Below are positions 47,922 through 56,783 of a stretch of 64,000 bases of DNA, one piece after another (position 1 is the first letter of the stretch; each line of letters starts with the position of its first letter). Made by a program: the position numbers and the translations under genes. This stretch comes from an uncultured Clostridia bacterium (lineage in GTDB: Bacteria > Bacillota > Clostridia > Christensenellales > Aristaeellaceae), in the NCBI GenBank assembly GCA_934662505.1, contig CAKUKE010000013.1:1-64000 (forward strand). The letters are read 5' to 3'. The notes under the pieces were generated by a model, which ran no database searches, was not told where the DNA came from, and saw only the letters and a list, made by a program, of their open reading frames with translations.

Positions 47922-50900
47922 ATGAATACAAGGACGCCGAAAAAAAAGAAAACGCCGGCAAACGTGCGCACTTCCATGCGAAGTGCGCCCTTTGCGCTGG
48001 GGCTGGGCATTGTGCTCATGGTATGCGCGCTGCTTCTGCTTCTGTCTCAGGTCTGGCAGGGGAGCCTTGCCGCGCTGAACGTGTTTGCGGGAGCGCTGCA
48101 GGGGATGGGAGGGCAATTGTGCCTGCTGCTGCCCCTGCTGCTGCTGTATACGAGCGTGAAGTGCATGGTCAGCACCCGGCACCGGGTCGCATGGCGGGAC
48201 GTGCTGATTCTGTGGGGCATGTATCTGCTCATTTCGGCGTTCCTTACGCTGATCACGCTGGTTTCGGGCGGCAGCAGCCTGATGGCGTGGTTTGCCATGG
48301 TCAACGAGCAGAAGGGCGCCGTCCATCCGGGCGGGTATGACGCCTATCTGACCCGCGCCTATGCGTTGGGCGGACAGATCGGCTACGGGCTGTTGGGCAT
48401 GCTGGTGGCCTATCCTCTGTGGGCGCTGCTGGGTCAGGTGGGCGCGGCGGTGCTCAGCGGCGCATTGCTGATCGTGCTGTTTTTGCTGCTTGTGCGGGTG
48501 AACCCTGCAGAAAAGATCAATGAGACTGCGGAAAAAATGGCGCAGCGCCGTCAGGAGAAAGAAGAAAGACTCCGTCAGGAGGAACAGCAGTCTCCCATGG
48601 AGCAGCCGCCGAGAGAACAGGTGCAGCAGCTGCCCATGAACCCGTGGAACCCGGGGCAGACGGTGCATCAGGAGCAGACGCCGGCCTCCGATCGATGGAC
48701 TGCCGTGCCCCAGAGCGTGCTGGGAGGGAGAAACGGCGGTTGGGACTCGTATTCCGCGCCGCAGCCAAAGCCGGTGCCGCAGCCTGTGCAGACCTCCTTT
48801 GGCGGGCAGGAATACTATCAGGTTTCAAACGAACAGATCTATGACGAACCGTTTGCTCCAGAAGCGGAGCAGCCGGCGTTTTCAGAAATGGAGCCTTCGG
48901 ACAGCGCGCCGTTTAGGGCGGAGGACACGCCGGCTGAGCCGGAGGAGCCTGCGCATCAGCCGGACGAAGCGTGGAGCGAGCGTCTTTCTCCCGCAGGGGC
49001 AGAGCAGGCACCCGTTCTGCCGGACAGGGCGGATGATCCCGCGCCGCCGGAGGAAGATGTGCCATGGTATGACGAGCCGGTGGATGTGGCCGGTCAGCGG
49101 GTCTACCGGCAGGATCGGCCTGCGGAAGACAGAAAAAGCGGGCGCACTCGGAAACAGAACGATCCGCAGCCAGCTGCCAAGGCGCCGGACACGGCAGATG
49201 AAGGGCGTTCTTTTGCACGGAATGAGGCGTCTGCGGAAAAACAGGCAGTTCCTGCATCGGCACCCGCTTCTCGGAGCGGATCGGCCGCATCTGCCCGCCC
49301 GGATGCGGCGCAGCGGACGGCGAACACCGCTTCTGCGTGGATGGAACAGTTGAACGAGCGGCGGCGTCAGGCTGAAATGACGCCTGCGGATGGTCAGTTG
49401 ACCGATCAGGTGACGCAGGGGCATGCCAGACCGGTGTTCACCGGAGATGCGGTGCCCCTGACGGGAGAACGTATTCCTATTCGCGGTGCGGCGCGTCCTG
49501 CGCAGGCGGAGGAAAGGGGAGACGGGCGCGGGGAGCGGCTGGACGGTACCGCTGCGCCCGCCAGCGTGAGCAATTACATGGCGCAGCCCGCTTTGCCCTA
49601 TGAGGCGCCTTCCATTCGGCTGCTTCGGGAGCCGCAGATGCAGCGGCAGGATTACAGTCAGGAGGACAAAGAACGGGCGCTGACCATTGAAGAAACGCTG
49701 AAAAGCTTCAATATCGACGCGCAGGTGCGTCAGGTGATGCACGGTCCCGCCATAACCCGCTTCGCCATCCAGATCGCTCCCGGCATCCGGGTGGGGCGGG
49801 TGGTAGGCATGGCGGACAATCTGGCGCTCAATCTGGCGGCGAAGCATGTGCGTATGGAAGCACCCATTCAGGGAACGAATTATATCGGCATCGAGGTGCC
49901 CAATACCAGCATCACGCCCGTCCTGCTGCGGGAGGTGCTGGACAGTGAGGCCATGCGGGCCAACAAGTCGCCGCTGGCGGTCGCACTGGGAAAAGACATT
50001 GCGGGCGCGCCGGTCATCTGTGATCTGAGCGCCATGCCCCACACCCTCATTGCCGGTTCTACGGGCAGCGGTAAATCCGTGTGCATCCAGTCCATCATTC
50101 TCAGCCTGCTCTACCGTGCCTCGCCTGCGCAGGTTCGGCTGATCATGGTTGATCCCAAGCAGGTGGAACTGAGCATGTACAACGGTATCCCGCATCTGCT
50201 CATTCCTGTGGTGACGGACATGCGGAAGGCTGCCGGCGCGCTGAGCTGGGCGGTGCAGGAAATGCGGGAGCGGTATAACAGAATCGCCGACATGGGCGAG
50301 CATGATCTGGCAGGGTACAACAGTCACCTGAAGCCGGAGGAGCGGCTCCCCAGCATCGTCATCATCATCGACGAAATGGCGAACCTGATGGATATGTGCC
50401 GCAAGGAAGTGGAAGAAAGCATCCGTTCGCTGGCGGCGCTGGCGCGGGCAGCCGGTATTTACATGGTGCTGGCGACCCAGCGGCCGTCCGTGGACGTGAT
50501 CACCGGCGTGATCAAGAACAACATTCCCAGCCGGCTGGCTTTTGCAGTGTCCAGCGGTACGGACAGCCGAACCATTCTGGACATGTACGGCGCGGAGAAG
50601 CTGGTAGGGAAGGGCGATATGCTGTATAAGCCCTCCGGCATGACCCCGGTGCGCGTGCAGGGCAGCTTTGTGACGGCGGCGGAGGTGCATGCGGTCATCA
50701 GCGCCGTCTGCAAGCATTACAAGGCGGATTACGACCCGAACATTCTGGAGCATCTGGAAAAGAGCGAGCAGCAGAGCCGTGGGGAAAATGAGAACCTGGA
50801 CGACGGCGGCGTGGAGGGCGACGGCGACGGCCGCCCGGACGAACTGCTGCACGAGGCCATTCAGATGGCGATAGAAGACGGTCAGGTGTCTACCAGCCTG

Positions 50901-51053
50901 CTTCAGCGGCGCATGCGCATCGGTTATGCCCGTGCAGGACGGCTGGTGGATGAAATGGAAAAGCGTGGGGTCATCAGCACACAGGACGGAACGAAACCGC
51001 GCAAAACGCTGATCACCCGCGAGGAATACTACGATATGTTTGCGGATGAATGA
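47922..51053 (+). CDS. DNA translocase FtsK/SpoIIIE
   Basis: This membrane-anchored, ATP-driven DNA pump clears chromosomes from the septum and, as SpoIIIE, fills the forespore. The 1043-residue protein has four N-terminal membrane helices (to about residue 195), a long Pro/Gln/Glu/Ala-rich linker of about 370 residues, the alpha/beta motor with Walker A GSTGSGKS (about residue 711) and Walker B VIIIDEMANLMD, and a C-terminal winged-helix gamma domain (LLQRRMRIGYARAGRLVDEME) that reads polar DNA motifs. The ATG at 47922 has a modest GAGGGA site. In B. subtilis spoIIIE lies in the same general neighbourhood after dpaAB. Confidence 0.95.
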   Translation: MNTRTPKKKKTPANVRTSMRSAPFALGLGIVLMVCALLLLLSQVWQGSLAALNVFAGALQGMGGQLCLLLPLLLLYTSVKCMVSTRHRVAWRDVLILWGMYLLISAFLTLITLVSGGSSLMAWFAMVNEQKGAVHPGGYDAYLTRAYALGGQIGYGLLGMLVAYPLWALLGQVGAAVLSGALLIVLFLLLVRVNPAEKINETAEKMAQRRQEKEERLRQEEQQSPMEQPPREQVQQLPMNPWNPGQTVHQEQTPASDRWTAVPQSVLGGRNGGWDSYSAPQPKPVPQPVQTSFGGQEYYQVSNEQIYDEPFAPEAEQPAFSEMEPSDSAPFRAEDTPAEPEEPAHQPDEAWSERLSPAGAEQAPVLPDRADDPAPPEEDVPWYDEPVDVAGQRVYRQDRPAEDRKSGRTRKQNDPQPAAKAPDTADEGRSFARNEASAEKQAVPASAPASRSGSAASARPDAAQRTANTASAWMEQLNERRRQAEMTPADGQLTDQVTQGHARPVFTGDAVPLTGERIPIRGAARPAQAEERGDGRGERLDGTAAPASVSNYMAQPALPYEAPSIRLLREPQMQRQDYSQEDKERALTIEETLKSFNIDAQVRQVMHGPAITRFAIQIAPGIRVGRVVGMADNLALNLAAKHVRMEAPIQGTNYIGIEVPNTSITPVLLREVLDSEAMRANKSPLAVALGKDIAGAPVICDLSAMPHTLIAGSTGSGKSVCIQSIILSLLYRASPAQVRLIMVDPKQVELSMYNGIPHLLIPVVTDMRKAAGALSWAVQEMRERYNRIADMGEHDLAGYNSHLKPEERLPSIVIIIDEMANLMDMCRKEVEESIRSLAALARAAGIYMVLATQRPSVDVITGVIKNNIPSRLAFAVSSGTDSRTILDMYGAEKLVGKGDMLYKPSGMTPVRVQGSFVTAAEVHAVISAVCKHYKADYDPNILEHLEKSEQQSRGENENLDDGGVEGDGDGRPDELLHEAIQMAIEDGQVSTSLLQRRMRIGYARAGRLVDEMEKRGVISTQDGTKPRKTLITREEYYDMFADE

Positions 51054-51140
51054 TTTTGACCGTGCAGGCAGGAAAAGGGACGCGGAGCGCGAATTGAACA
51101 GGGCAGAAAACATATCACGTTGTGAAACGGAGGAATACCC

Positions 51141-51971
51141 ATGAAACTGCAGTATCTTGGAACCGCCGCCGCGGAAGGCTGGCCGGCACTGTTTTGCAAT
51201 TGTCCCGCCTGTATCAAGGCGAAGGAACTGGGGGGCAAGGAGATCCGCCGCCGGTCGGGCGCGCTGGTGAACGACAGGATTCTGATTGACTTTTCCGCCG
51301 ATCTCTACTTTGCCAAGATTGACCTGAAGCTGGATCTGAGCGTGGTGCGCCATGTGCTGATCACCCATGCCCATTCCGACCATCTGTACCCGGAAAATGC
51401 GTGGTGCTATCTGCCGGGAATCGCAAACAACATTCCCGATCATGGGGTGATGACCTTCTACGGCAGCGCCTATTCCAAGAAGGTTTTTGAAAAATGCGGC
51501 GATCTGGAAGGCAGCGAAGCCGGAAAATGCCTGTCTTTCCGTGAAGTGAAGCCCTTTGAGACCTTTATGGTGGAGGGGATCCGCGTGACTGCGCTGCCCG
51601 CCGACCACGGCTGCAAGGAAAGCCTGATGTACCTGCTGGCCGATGGGGAGGAGGAGTGGCTCTACGCCCATGATACCGGCTTCTTCCGGGAGGAGACGTG
51701 GCAGTTCCTCAAGGGACACCGGCTGTCCTACGTCAGTCTGGACTGCACCAACGGCCCTCTGAACATGGATTACTACGGCCATATGGGCTTCCGGGAGAAC
51801 CTGCAGGTGCGTGCCCGTATGCTGGAGGAAGGTATTGCGGACGGAAAAACGGTGTTCATCTGCAATCATTTCTCTCACAACGGCCATATGCTCCATTATG
51901 AAATGGAACAGCGCATGAACCCCGAAGGGTTTGAAATTTCCTACGACGGTATGGTTGTGCAGGGGAAATAA
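51141..51971 (+). CDS. Metallo-beta-lactamase-fold hydrolase (PhnP-like)
   Basis: The 276-residue protein has the THAHSDH metal motif at residues 75-81, further histidines in LPADHG and CNHFSHNG, and an aspartate in AHDTGFF. An N-terminal cysteine cluster, C19-x-C21-x2-C24, resembles the structural zinc site of PhnP-type phosphodiesterases. The likely reaction is hydrolysis of a cyclic phosphodiester, but the substrate is unknown. It is cytosolic with GGAGGAAT before the ATG, and follows ftsK after 87 bases. Confidence 0.9.
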   Translation: MKLQYLGTAAAEGWPALFCNCPACIKAKELGGKEIRRRSGALVNDRILIDFSADLYFAKIDLKLDLSVVRHVLITHAHSDHLYPENAWCYLPGIANNIPDHGVMTFYGSAYSKKVFEKCGDLEGSEAGKCLSFREVKPFETFMVEGIRVTALPADHGCKESLMYLLADGEEEWLYAHDTGFFREETWQFLKGHRLSYVSLDCTNGPLNMDYYGHMGFRENLQVRARMLEEGIADGKTVFICNHFSHNGHMLHYEMEQRMNPEGFEISYDGMVVQGK

Positions 51972-51985
51972 GCTGTCCGTGCAGC

Positions 51986-52024
51986 AGCCGTCTGCCTGTC
52001 CGGCGAAGGGACAGGCAGACGGCT
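51986..52024 (+). other. Perfect 15-16-bp hairpin after the hydrolase gene
   Basis: AGCCGTCTGCCTGTC (51986-52000) and GACAGGCAGACGGCT (52010-52024) are perfect complements; the stem can extend by one C-G pair. No U-tract follows, so it may be a processing or stabilising element, or a relic of an insertion. Confidence 0.6.
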
Positions 52025-52153
52025 GGTCTGCTTGCGGCTGCGGATTCTTTTTCTGACGGAGCCGGAACACAAAAGAAGGAGCATCCGGCATGCAGGCGTC
52101 CCCGCGCATCCGCCTGCCAGAATGCATCTGTGACGCTCCAGATATGCACAAAG

Positions 52154-52191
52154 AAAGCGGCGCTGCCCCTCTCAGGGCGGTGCCGCTTTTT
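52154..52191. terminator. Bidirectional terminator
   Basis: AAAGCGGC-G-CTGCCC and GGGCGGT-GCCGCTTT pair around a short loop, with T-runs on both strands. It separates the plus-strand hydrolase from the convergent minus-strand secreted-protein gene. Confidence 0.75.
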
Positions 52192-52206
52192 ATGGGATGC
52201 TGAAGC

Positions 52207-53142
52207 TTATTTGGACTTTTTCTGATACGTAACGGTGTAGGACACCTGACTGCGCAGGGAATCCGCAGCCTCGGCGGTGACGGTCAGGGTGTATACGCCT
52301 TCGCTGGGCAGGGTCACCTTGACGGAGAAGGCGCCGGAGGAGTTGGCCGTGTCCGTAAACACGCTGCTGCTGGTGGAGGTGAGGGACATGACGGTTACCG
52401 TCACTTCCGCCTTTTTGCCGGAAGTTCCCTTCAGAGTGAAGGTGTCCGAGGCGGTGCTGGCAGGCGGCTCGGCGGAAAAGCTGAGTTTGGTGGGCAGCAT
52501 GGGCATATCCAGCACCTGCGTAAACTGGAGGCCGGACATCAGTTTTTCCATGGCCTTGTCATCGCTGTCCTTCAGCCCGCGTCCCCGCACCTGCAGATCC
52601 AGCGTAATGGTGTAGCCATTGCGGATGGTGCGGCGCTGCACGCCCGAGCATTCCGTTTCATTGCCGACTTTCAGGGTGTATTTTGCGCGGAGAAAGCGCA
52701 GCAGGCTGCCGCCGTAGTTTTTCCACGTAGCCGTAGAATAGTTATAACCCAGTACGCCGTAGGCGGAACCGTTGGTGTGCGACACGCGGAATTCCCGGCG
52801 CATGTTTTCGTCCTGATTATTCAGATCAAAGTACATCTGCGCATCCACGGTCTGCAGCGCGGTGACGACCAGCGTACGGTTGTTCGCGGTGTCCACAGCC
52901 TGCAGCAGGATTCCCTTGGCTTCAAATTCGGCCGCCATCGCTTCCACCGTGGTTCCCTGTGCGGTCAGATAACCCGCCTGACTTTCCAGCGTGTTGGGGG
53001 TCAGCACCACGTCATAAGTGTCTTCGGGCAGATCCAGAGAAAGATGGGGACCGTCAAAGGTGTAGACCTGCGCCAGCGCGGGAACGGATAAAAGAAGGCA
53101 CAACGTCAGCGCGCCCAGCAGAGCCGTCAGCCATTTACGCAT
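52207..53142 (-). CDS. Secreted protein with Ig-like C-terminal domain
   Basis: The 311-residue protein starts with a signal peptide (WLTALLGALTLCLLLSVPALA). A middle region of about 190 residues has no motif I recognise. The C-terminal 90 residues (FTLKGTSGKKAEVTVTVMS and GAFSVKVTLPSEGVYTLTVT) form an Ig-like beta-sandwich of the kind found in bacterial surface proteins. The start follows AAGGGAG at eight bases. It has its own promoter. The lack of a sortase signal, SLH repeats or membrane anchor suggests release or non-covalent attachment. Confidence 0.8.
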   Translation of the reverse strand: MRKWLTALLGALTLCLLLSVPALAQVYTFDGPHLSLDLPEDTYDVVLTPNTLESQAGYLTAQGTTVEAMAAEFEAKGILLQAVDTANNRTLVVTALQTVDAQMYFDLNNQDENMRREFRVSHTNGSAYGVLGYNYSTATWKNYGGSLLRFLRAKYTLKVGNETECSGVQRRTIRNGYTITLDLQVRGRGLKDSDDKAMEKLMSGLQFTQVLDMPMLPTKLSFSAEPPASTASDTFTLKGTSGKKAEVTVTVMSLTSTSSSVFTDTANSSGAFSVKVTLPSEGVYTLTVTAEAADSLRSQVSYTVTYQKKSK

Positions 53143-53179
53143 GAATAAGACTCCCTTCTGAATAAAATCCCTATCTTGT

Positions 53180-53208
53180 ATTCTATCACAAACGGCACAG
53201 GATGGCAA
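53180..53208 (-). promoter_or_regulatory. Promoter of the Ig-like secreted protein gene
   Basis: Minus-strand TTGCCA, a 17-base spacer and TAGAAT lie about 40 bases upstream of the start codon. Confidence 0.65.
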
Positions 53209-53244
53209 CCGTTCGCGGCGGCTTCACATGTAAAACCTTGTCGA

Positions 53245-53272
53245 ATAAAAAAGAAGAGCAAATGCGCTCTTC
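53245..53272 (-). terminator. Terminator downstream of the secreted metallo-beta-lactamase-fold gene
   Basis: On the minus strand GAAGAGC and GCTCTTC form a 7-bp stem with a six-base loop, followed by TTTTTT. It lies about 90 bases past the stop codon. Confidence 0.75.
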
Positions 53273-53358
53273 GATGACCGCGTACCGCAAACGTGGCAAA
53301 ACGGCTTTTCGTCGAGGGCTTTTGCCCTTCGGGATTACTTTGCCCGGAAAACGTGCGT

Positions 53359-54237
53359 TTATTCGTTGGGATCAAACTTTTTGAGGGTCTGCCGCACATA
53401 CCAGTCCGTGCCGTCCGTTTCCATGACGATGGTGCCCGAGGCGGCATGGAGATAGGGCAAATGACGGTAGACCGCCTGATCCACGGTTTTCGGGGTGGCG
53501 TTTTTGTAATTGGTGATAAAAATCAGCTCCGGGTCGACCGCGTCCAGAAATTCAGTGACGAAGGGGGTCAGACCGTGATGCGGCGCTTTGACAATGTCGG
53601 CCTTCAGCTCGTCCGCATCCAGGTTTTGCAGAAAATAGTGCTGCGTCTCGCCAATGATGTCGGCGCACAGAAGGAGCCGGGCGTCGCCGAAGGTGATTTT
53701 CAGCATGGCGCTCATGGCGTTGACCGTTTTGCCGTCGTCCCAGCGGTGTACGCGGATCCGGGCGTCACCCAGCGTCAGCTCGTCCCCGTCCTTTACCTGC
53801 TGGTAGGGCATCTGATATTTTTTCAGAATGTCCACCGTTTTTTTCTGATTATCGTTGCGGAAATTTTCCTTGAAGGGAGAAAGGAAGGCGTCTGCCGTGA
53901 AGCCGAACTGCACAAGACGGCGCAGCCCGGTGATGTGATCGTCGTGGGGGTGTGTGCTGAACAGGTACTTGAAGTGGGAGATCCCCCGCGCTTCCAGTGC
54001 GTCCCGCAGTTCTGCACGGAATTTGTCGATGCCCCCGTCCACCATCATGCATTCGCCGCCTGCTTCCAGCAGCATGCAGTCGCTTTCGCCGGTTTTAAAC
54101 ACGGTCAGCCGCAGCAGCGAACGATCCGCCCAGTCGGCGTGCGGTTCTTCTTCCAGGTAAACCTGTGCGCCGGCTGTGCCGCAAAGCAGGCACAGGAGGG
54201 CGGTAAACGTCAGAAACAGCTTCAAAAAACGGTTCAT
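53359..54237 (-). CDS. Exported metallo-beta-lactamase-fold protein (ComEC C-domain-like)
   Basis: The 292-residue protein has a signal peptide (MNRFLKLFLTFTALLCLLCG) and an MBL fold with STHPHDDH at residues 94-101, LLCADIIGET and VKAPHHG. This arrangement matches the C-terminal nuclease-like domain of ComEC, but here it is a stand-alone exported protein without ComEC's membrane channel. Such proteins may act on extracellular nucleic acids or nucleotides; no substrate is proven. GAGGAAG precedes the start. Confidence 0.85.
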   Translation of the reverse strand: MNRFLKLFLTFTALLCLLCGTAGAQVYLEEEPHADWADRSLLRLTVFKTGESDCMLLEAGGECMMVDGGIDKFRAELRDALEARGISHFKYLFSTHPHDDHITGLRRLVQFGFTADAFLSPFKENFRNDNQKKTVDILKKYQMPYQQVKDGDELTLGDARIRVHRWDDGKTVNAMSAMLKITFGDARLLLCADIIGETQHYFLQNLDADELKADIVKAPHHGLTPFVTEFLDAVDPELIFITNYKNATPKTVDQAVYRHLPYLHAASGTIVMETDGTDWYVRQTLKKFDPNE

Positions 54238-54272
54238 TTTCTTCCTCGCTTGTATGATCAGAATGCAAGGCT

Positions 54273-54301
54273 ATTATAACTGGAAGGGCGGGGCGTGTCA
54301 A
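54273..54301 (-). promoter_or_regulatory. Full-consensus sigma-A promoter
   Basis: Minus-strand TTGACA and TATAAT are both perfect and 17 bases apart, about 36 bases upstream of the exported MBL-fold gene. This is the closest match to consensus in the window. Confidence 0.85.
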
Positions 54302-54336
54302 GAAAGCGCCGAAGTGTTTACAAGCGGATACAAATC

Positions 54337-54364
54337 AAAACCGTTCGGATACTTCCGAACGGTT
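54337..54364 (-). terminator. Terminator of asnS
   Basis: AACCGTTCGGA and TCCGAACGGTT form a perfect 11-bp stem with a four-base loop; on the minus strand TTTT partly follows. It lies 19 bases past the asnS stop. Confidence 0.75.
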
Positions 54365-54382
54365 GAAAAGGACGCGGAATGA

Positions 54383-55768
54383 TCAGAACTCGGCGCTGCC
54401 TGCGGTACGTGGGAAGGGAAGCACATCGCGGATGTTGCTCATGCCCGTCAAATACATGATGAGCCGCTCAAAGCCCAGCCCGAAGCCTGCATGGGGAACG
54501 GTGCCGTAGCGGCGCAGATCCAGATACCAGCTGTAGGATTCAGGGTTGAGCCCCAGTTCGGCGATGCGCTTTTCCAGCATATCCAGCCGTTCCTCGCGCT
54601 GACTGCCGCCGATCAGCTCGCCGATGCCGGGTACCAGCACATCTACCGCGGCTACCGTCTTCTGGTCTTCGTTCATGCGCATGTAGAAGGCCTTGATGTC
54701 CTTGGGATAGTCGTGGACGCACACGGGACCGCCGAAATGCTTTTCGGCCAGATACCGTTCATGCTCGGTCTGGATGTCCATGCCCCAGTGCACGTCGTAG
54801 TCGAATTGCTGACCGCTCTTTTGCAGGATATCAATGGCGTCGGTGTAGCTGACATGGGCAAAAGTGGAAGAAGCGACGTGGCTCAGCCGTTCAATGAGAC
54901 CCTTGTCCACGAACTGGTTGAGAAATTCGTATTCTTCGGGCGCCTTGGACATGACGTCGTTGATGACGTACTTGAGCATATCCTCCGCCAGCTGCATATC
55001 GTCCTGCAGATCGGCAAAAGCGATTTCCGGCTCGATCATCCAGAATTCAGCGGCGTGCCGGGGGGTGTTGGAGTTTTCGGCACGGAAGGTGGGGCCGAAG
55101 GTGTAGATATTGCGGAAGGCCATGCAGTAGGCTTCGCCATTGAGCTGACCGGACACGGTCAGGTTGGCGGGCTTGCCGAAGAAGTCCTCGCTTTCCTTGA
55201 CCCGGCCGTGTTCGTCCTTGGGCAGGTCGTTGAGGTCCAGCGTCGTCACCCGGAACATTTCACCTGCGCCTTCGCAGTCGCTGGTGGTGATCAGGGGGGT
55301 GTGCACATACACAAAGCCCCGCTGGGCAAAGAAGGCGTGAATGGCCTGCGCCGCCAGAGAGCGGATGCGGAACACGGCGCTGAAGGTGTTGGTGCGTGCG
55401 CGCAGATGCGCCTGCGTGCGCAGATATTCAAAGGTGTGCCGCTTTTTCTGCAGGGGATATTCGGGGCTGCACAGACCGATGACCTCCACCTGCTCCGCCT
55501 TGATTTCAAAGGGCTGCTTCATGGCAGGGGTCAGAACCAGCCTGCCCGTAATTTTCAGTGACGAGCCCAGCGTGATCTTTACCACGTCCCGAAAGTTGGC
55601 AAGCGTTTCGTCGCAGACGATCTGGACGTTTTTGAAAAAAGTGCCGTCGTTGAGCTCGATAAAGGCGAACGCCTTGCTGTCCCGCAGGGTGCGCACCCAG
55701 CCGCATACGGTCACCTGCGTGCCGTCCGCAGGGGTATGGCGAAACAGATCTCTCAATTCCATTTCCAT
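54383..55768 (-). CDS. asnS: Asparaginyl-tRNA synthetase
   Basis: AsnRS charges tRNA-Asn in the cytosol. The 461-residue class IIb enzyme has the N-terminal anticodon-binding OB fold (VTVCGWVRTLRDSKAFAFIEL), motif 2 (FGPTFRAENSNTPRHAAEFWMIEPE) and motif 3 (GFGLGFERLIMYLTG). IGGSQREERL near the C-terminus is typical of AsnRS rather than AspRS. The start at 55768 follows AGGAGG at 11 bases. The stop of the ROK kinase gene lies 28 bases upstream, so asnS may be co-transcribed with it and hprK. Confidence 0.97.
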   Translation of the reverse strand: MEMELRDLFRHTPADGTQVTVCGWVRTLRDSKAFAFIELNDGTFFKNVQIVCDETLANFRDVVKITLGSSLKITGRLVLTPAMKQPFEIKAEQVEVIGLCSPEYPLQKKRHTFEYLRTQAHLRARTNTFSAVFRIRSLAAQAIHAFFAQRGFVYVHTPLITTSDCEGAGEMFRVTTLDLNDLPKDEHGRVKESEDFFGKPANLTVSGQLNGEAYCMAFRNIYTFGPTFRAENSNTPRHAAEFWMIEPEIAFADLQDDMQLAEDMLKYVINDVMSKAPEEYEFLNQFVDKGLIERLSHVASSTFAHVSYTDAIDILQKSGQQFDYDVHWGMDIQTEHERYLAEKHFGGPVCVHDYPKDIKAFYMRMNEDQKTVAAVDVLVPGIGELIGGSQREERLDMLEKRIAELGLNPESYSWYLDLRRYGTVPHAGFGLGFERLIMYLTGMSNIRDVLPFPRTAGSAEF

Positions 55769-55796
55769 CGTTGATAAACCTCCTGTCGCAAGGATC

Positions 55797-56747
55797 TTAC
55801 TGCGCTTTGCCCAGCAGCGCGGCGCCGATGATGCCCGCTTCGTTGCCGAGCTTTGCAAGCACCAGCTTGGGGCTGGGCAGCGTTTTGTACATCAGGTAAC
55901 GGGGCAGCTGCTCCTCCACGGCGTCCAGCAGGAACTGGCCGGCCTGACTGACGCCGCCGCCCAGCACGATCATTTCGGGGTCGAGGAAGGCGGTGATGTT
56001 GTTGATGGTGATGGCCAGGTGCTTGGTGTAACGGCCGAAAATGCGCATGGCGACCGGGTCGCCGTCCTTGGCCGCGTCAATGACCGTCTTGGCGGTGATC
56101 CTGTCCATGTCGCCGCCTACCTTCTGCATGATTTCGCATTCAGGGTAGGCCTGCCCGTACTGCTTGGCCATGCGGATAAGGGCGGTGGCGCTGGTGTAGC
56201 GCTCCACGCACCCGTCGTTGCCGCAGGTGCAGGGCACACCGTCCACGACCAGCGTCATGTGTCCCAGCTCGCTGCCTACGCCGTGTGCGCCGCTCCAGGG
56301 CTTACCGTTGATGACGATGCCTGCGCCGACCCCCGTGCCGAGGGTGATGAACACGCTGGACTGGCAGTTCTTGCTCACGCCCGCCACGCTTTCGGCGTAG
56401 CCCGCCACGGTGGCGTCGTTATCGATGTAGACAGGACGGGGAATGTACTTCTGCACTTCTTCCCGAAGCGGAATATCGCGCCAGCCCAGATTGGTGCAGA
56501 AAATGACCCGACCGGTTTTCTGGTCGGCCACGCCGGGAATGCCGATGCCCACGGAATGCACGTCCTCCAGCCTGTGGCCGGACGCCTTGAGCGCTTCCAG
56601 CGCGCAGCTGCACATATCCCGCACCACGTCCTGATAGGGGCGTTCCGCCTGCGTTCTGACGCTGCGGTCGGTGAGAATGACGCCGTCCTCCGTGACGACG
56701 CCCGCCTTGATGCTGGTACCGCCCAGATCAATGCCGATGTAGATCAT
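55797..56747 (-). CDS. ROK-family glucokinase
   Basis: This 316-residue sugar kinase, probably glucokinase (GlcK type), phosphorylates glucose with ATP. The N-terminal phosphate motif is GIDLGGTSIKAGVV, the catalytic aspartate lies in DNDATVAGYAE, TLGTGVGAGIVING is the phosphate-2 loop, and CTCGNDGCVE is the ROK zinc motif. The start follows GGAGGGATG. Its neighbour upstream is HPr kinase, so carbon-catabolite control and glucose phosphorylation share one locus. Confidence 0.92.
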   Translation of the reverse strand: MIYIGIDLGGTSIKAGVVTEDGVILTDRSVRTQAERPYQDVVRDMCSCALEALKASGHRLEDVHSVGIGIPGVADQKTGRVIFCTNLGWRDIPLREEVQKYIPRPVYIDNDATVAGYAESVAGVSKNCQSSVFITLGTGVGAGIVINGKPWSGAHGVGSELGHMTLVVDGVPCTCGNDGCVERYTSATALIRMAKQYGQAYPECEIMQKVGGDMDRITAKTVIDAAKDGDPVAMRIFGRYTKHLAITINNITAFLDPEMIVLGGGVSQAGQFLLDAVEEQLPRYLMYKTLPSPKLVLAKLGNEAGIIGAALLGKAQ

Positions 56748-56783
56748 ATTTTCATCCCTCCATTTATCAGACAAAGAAATCCA

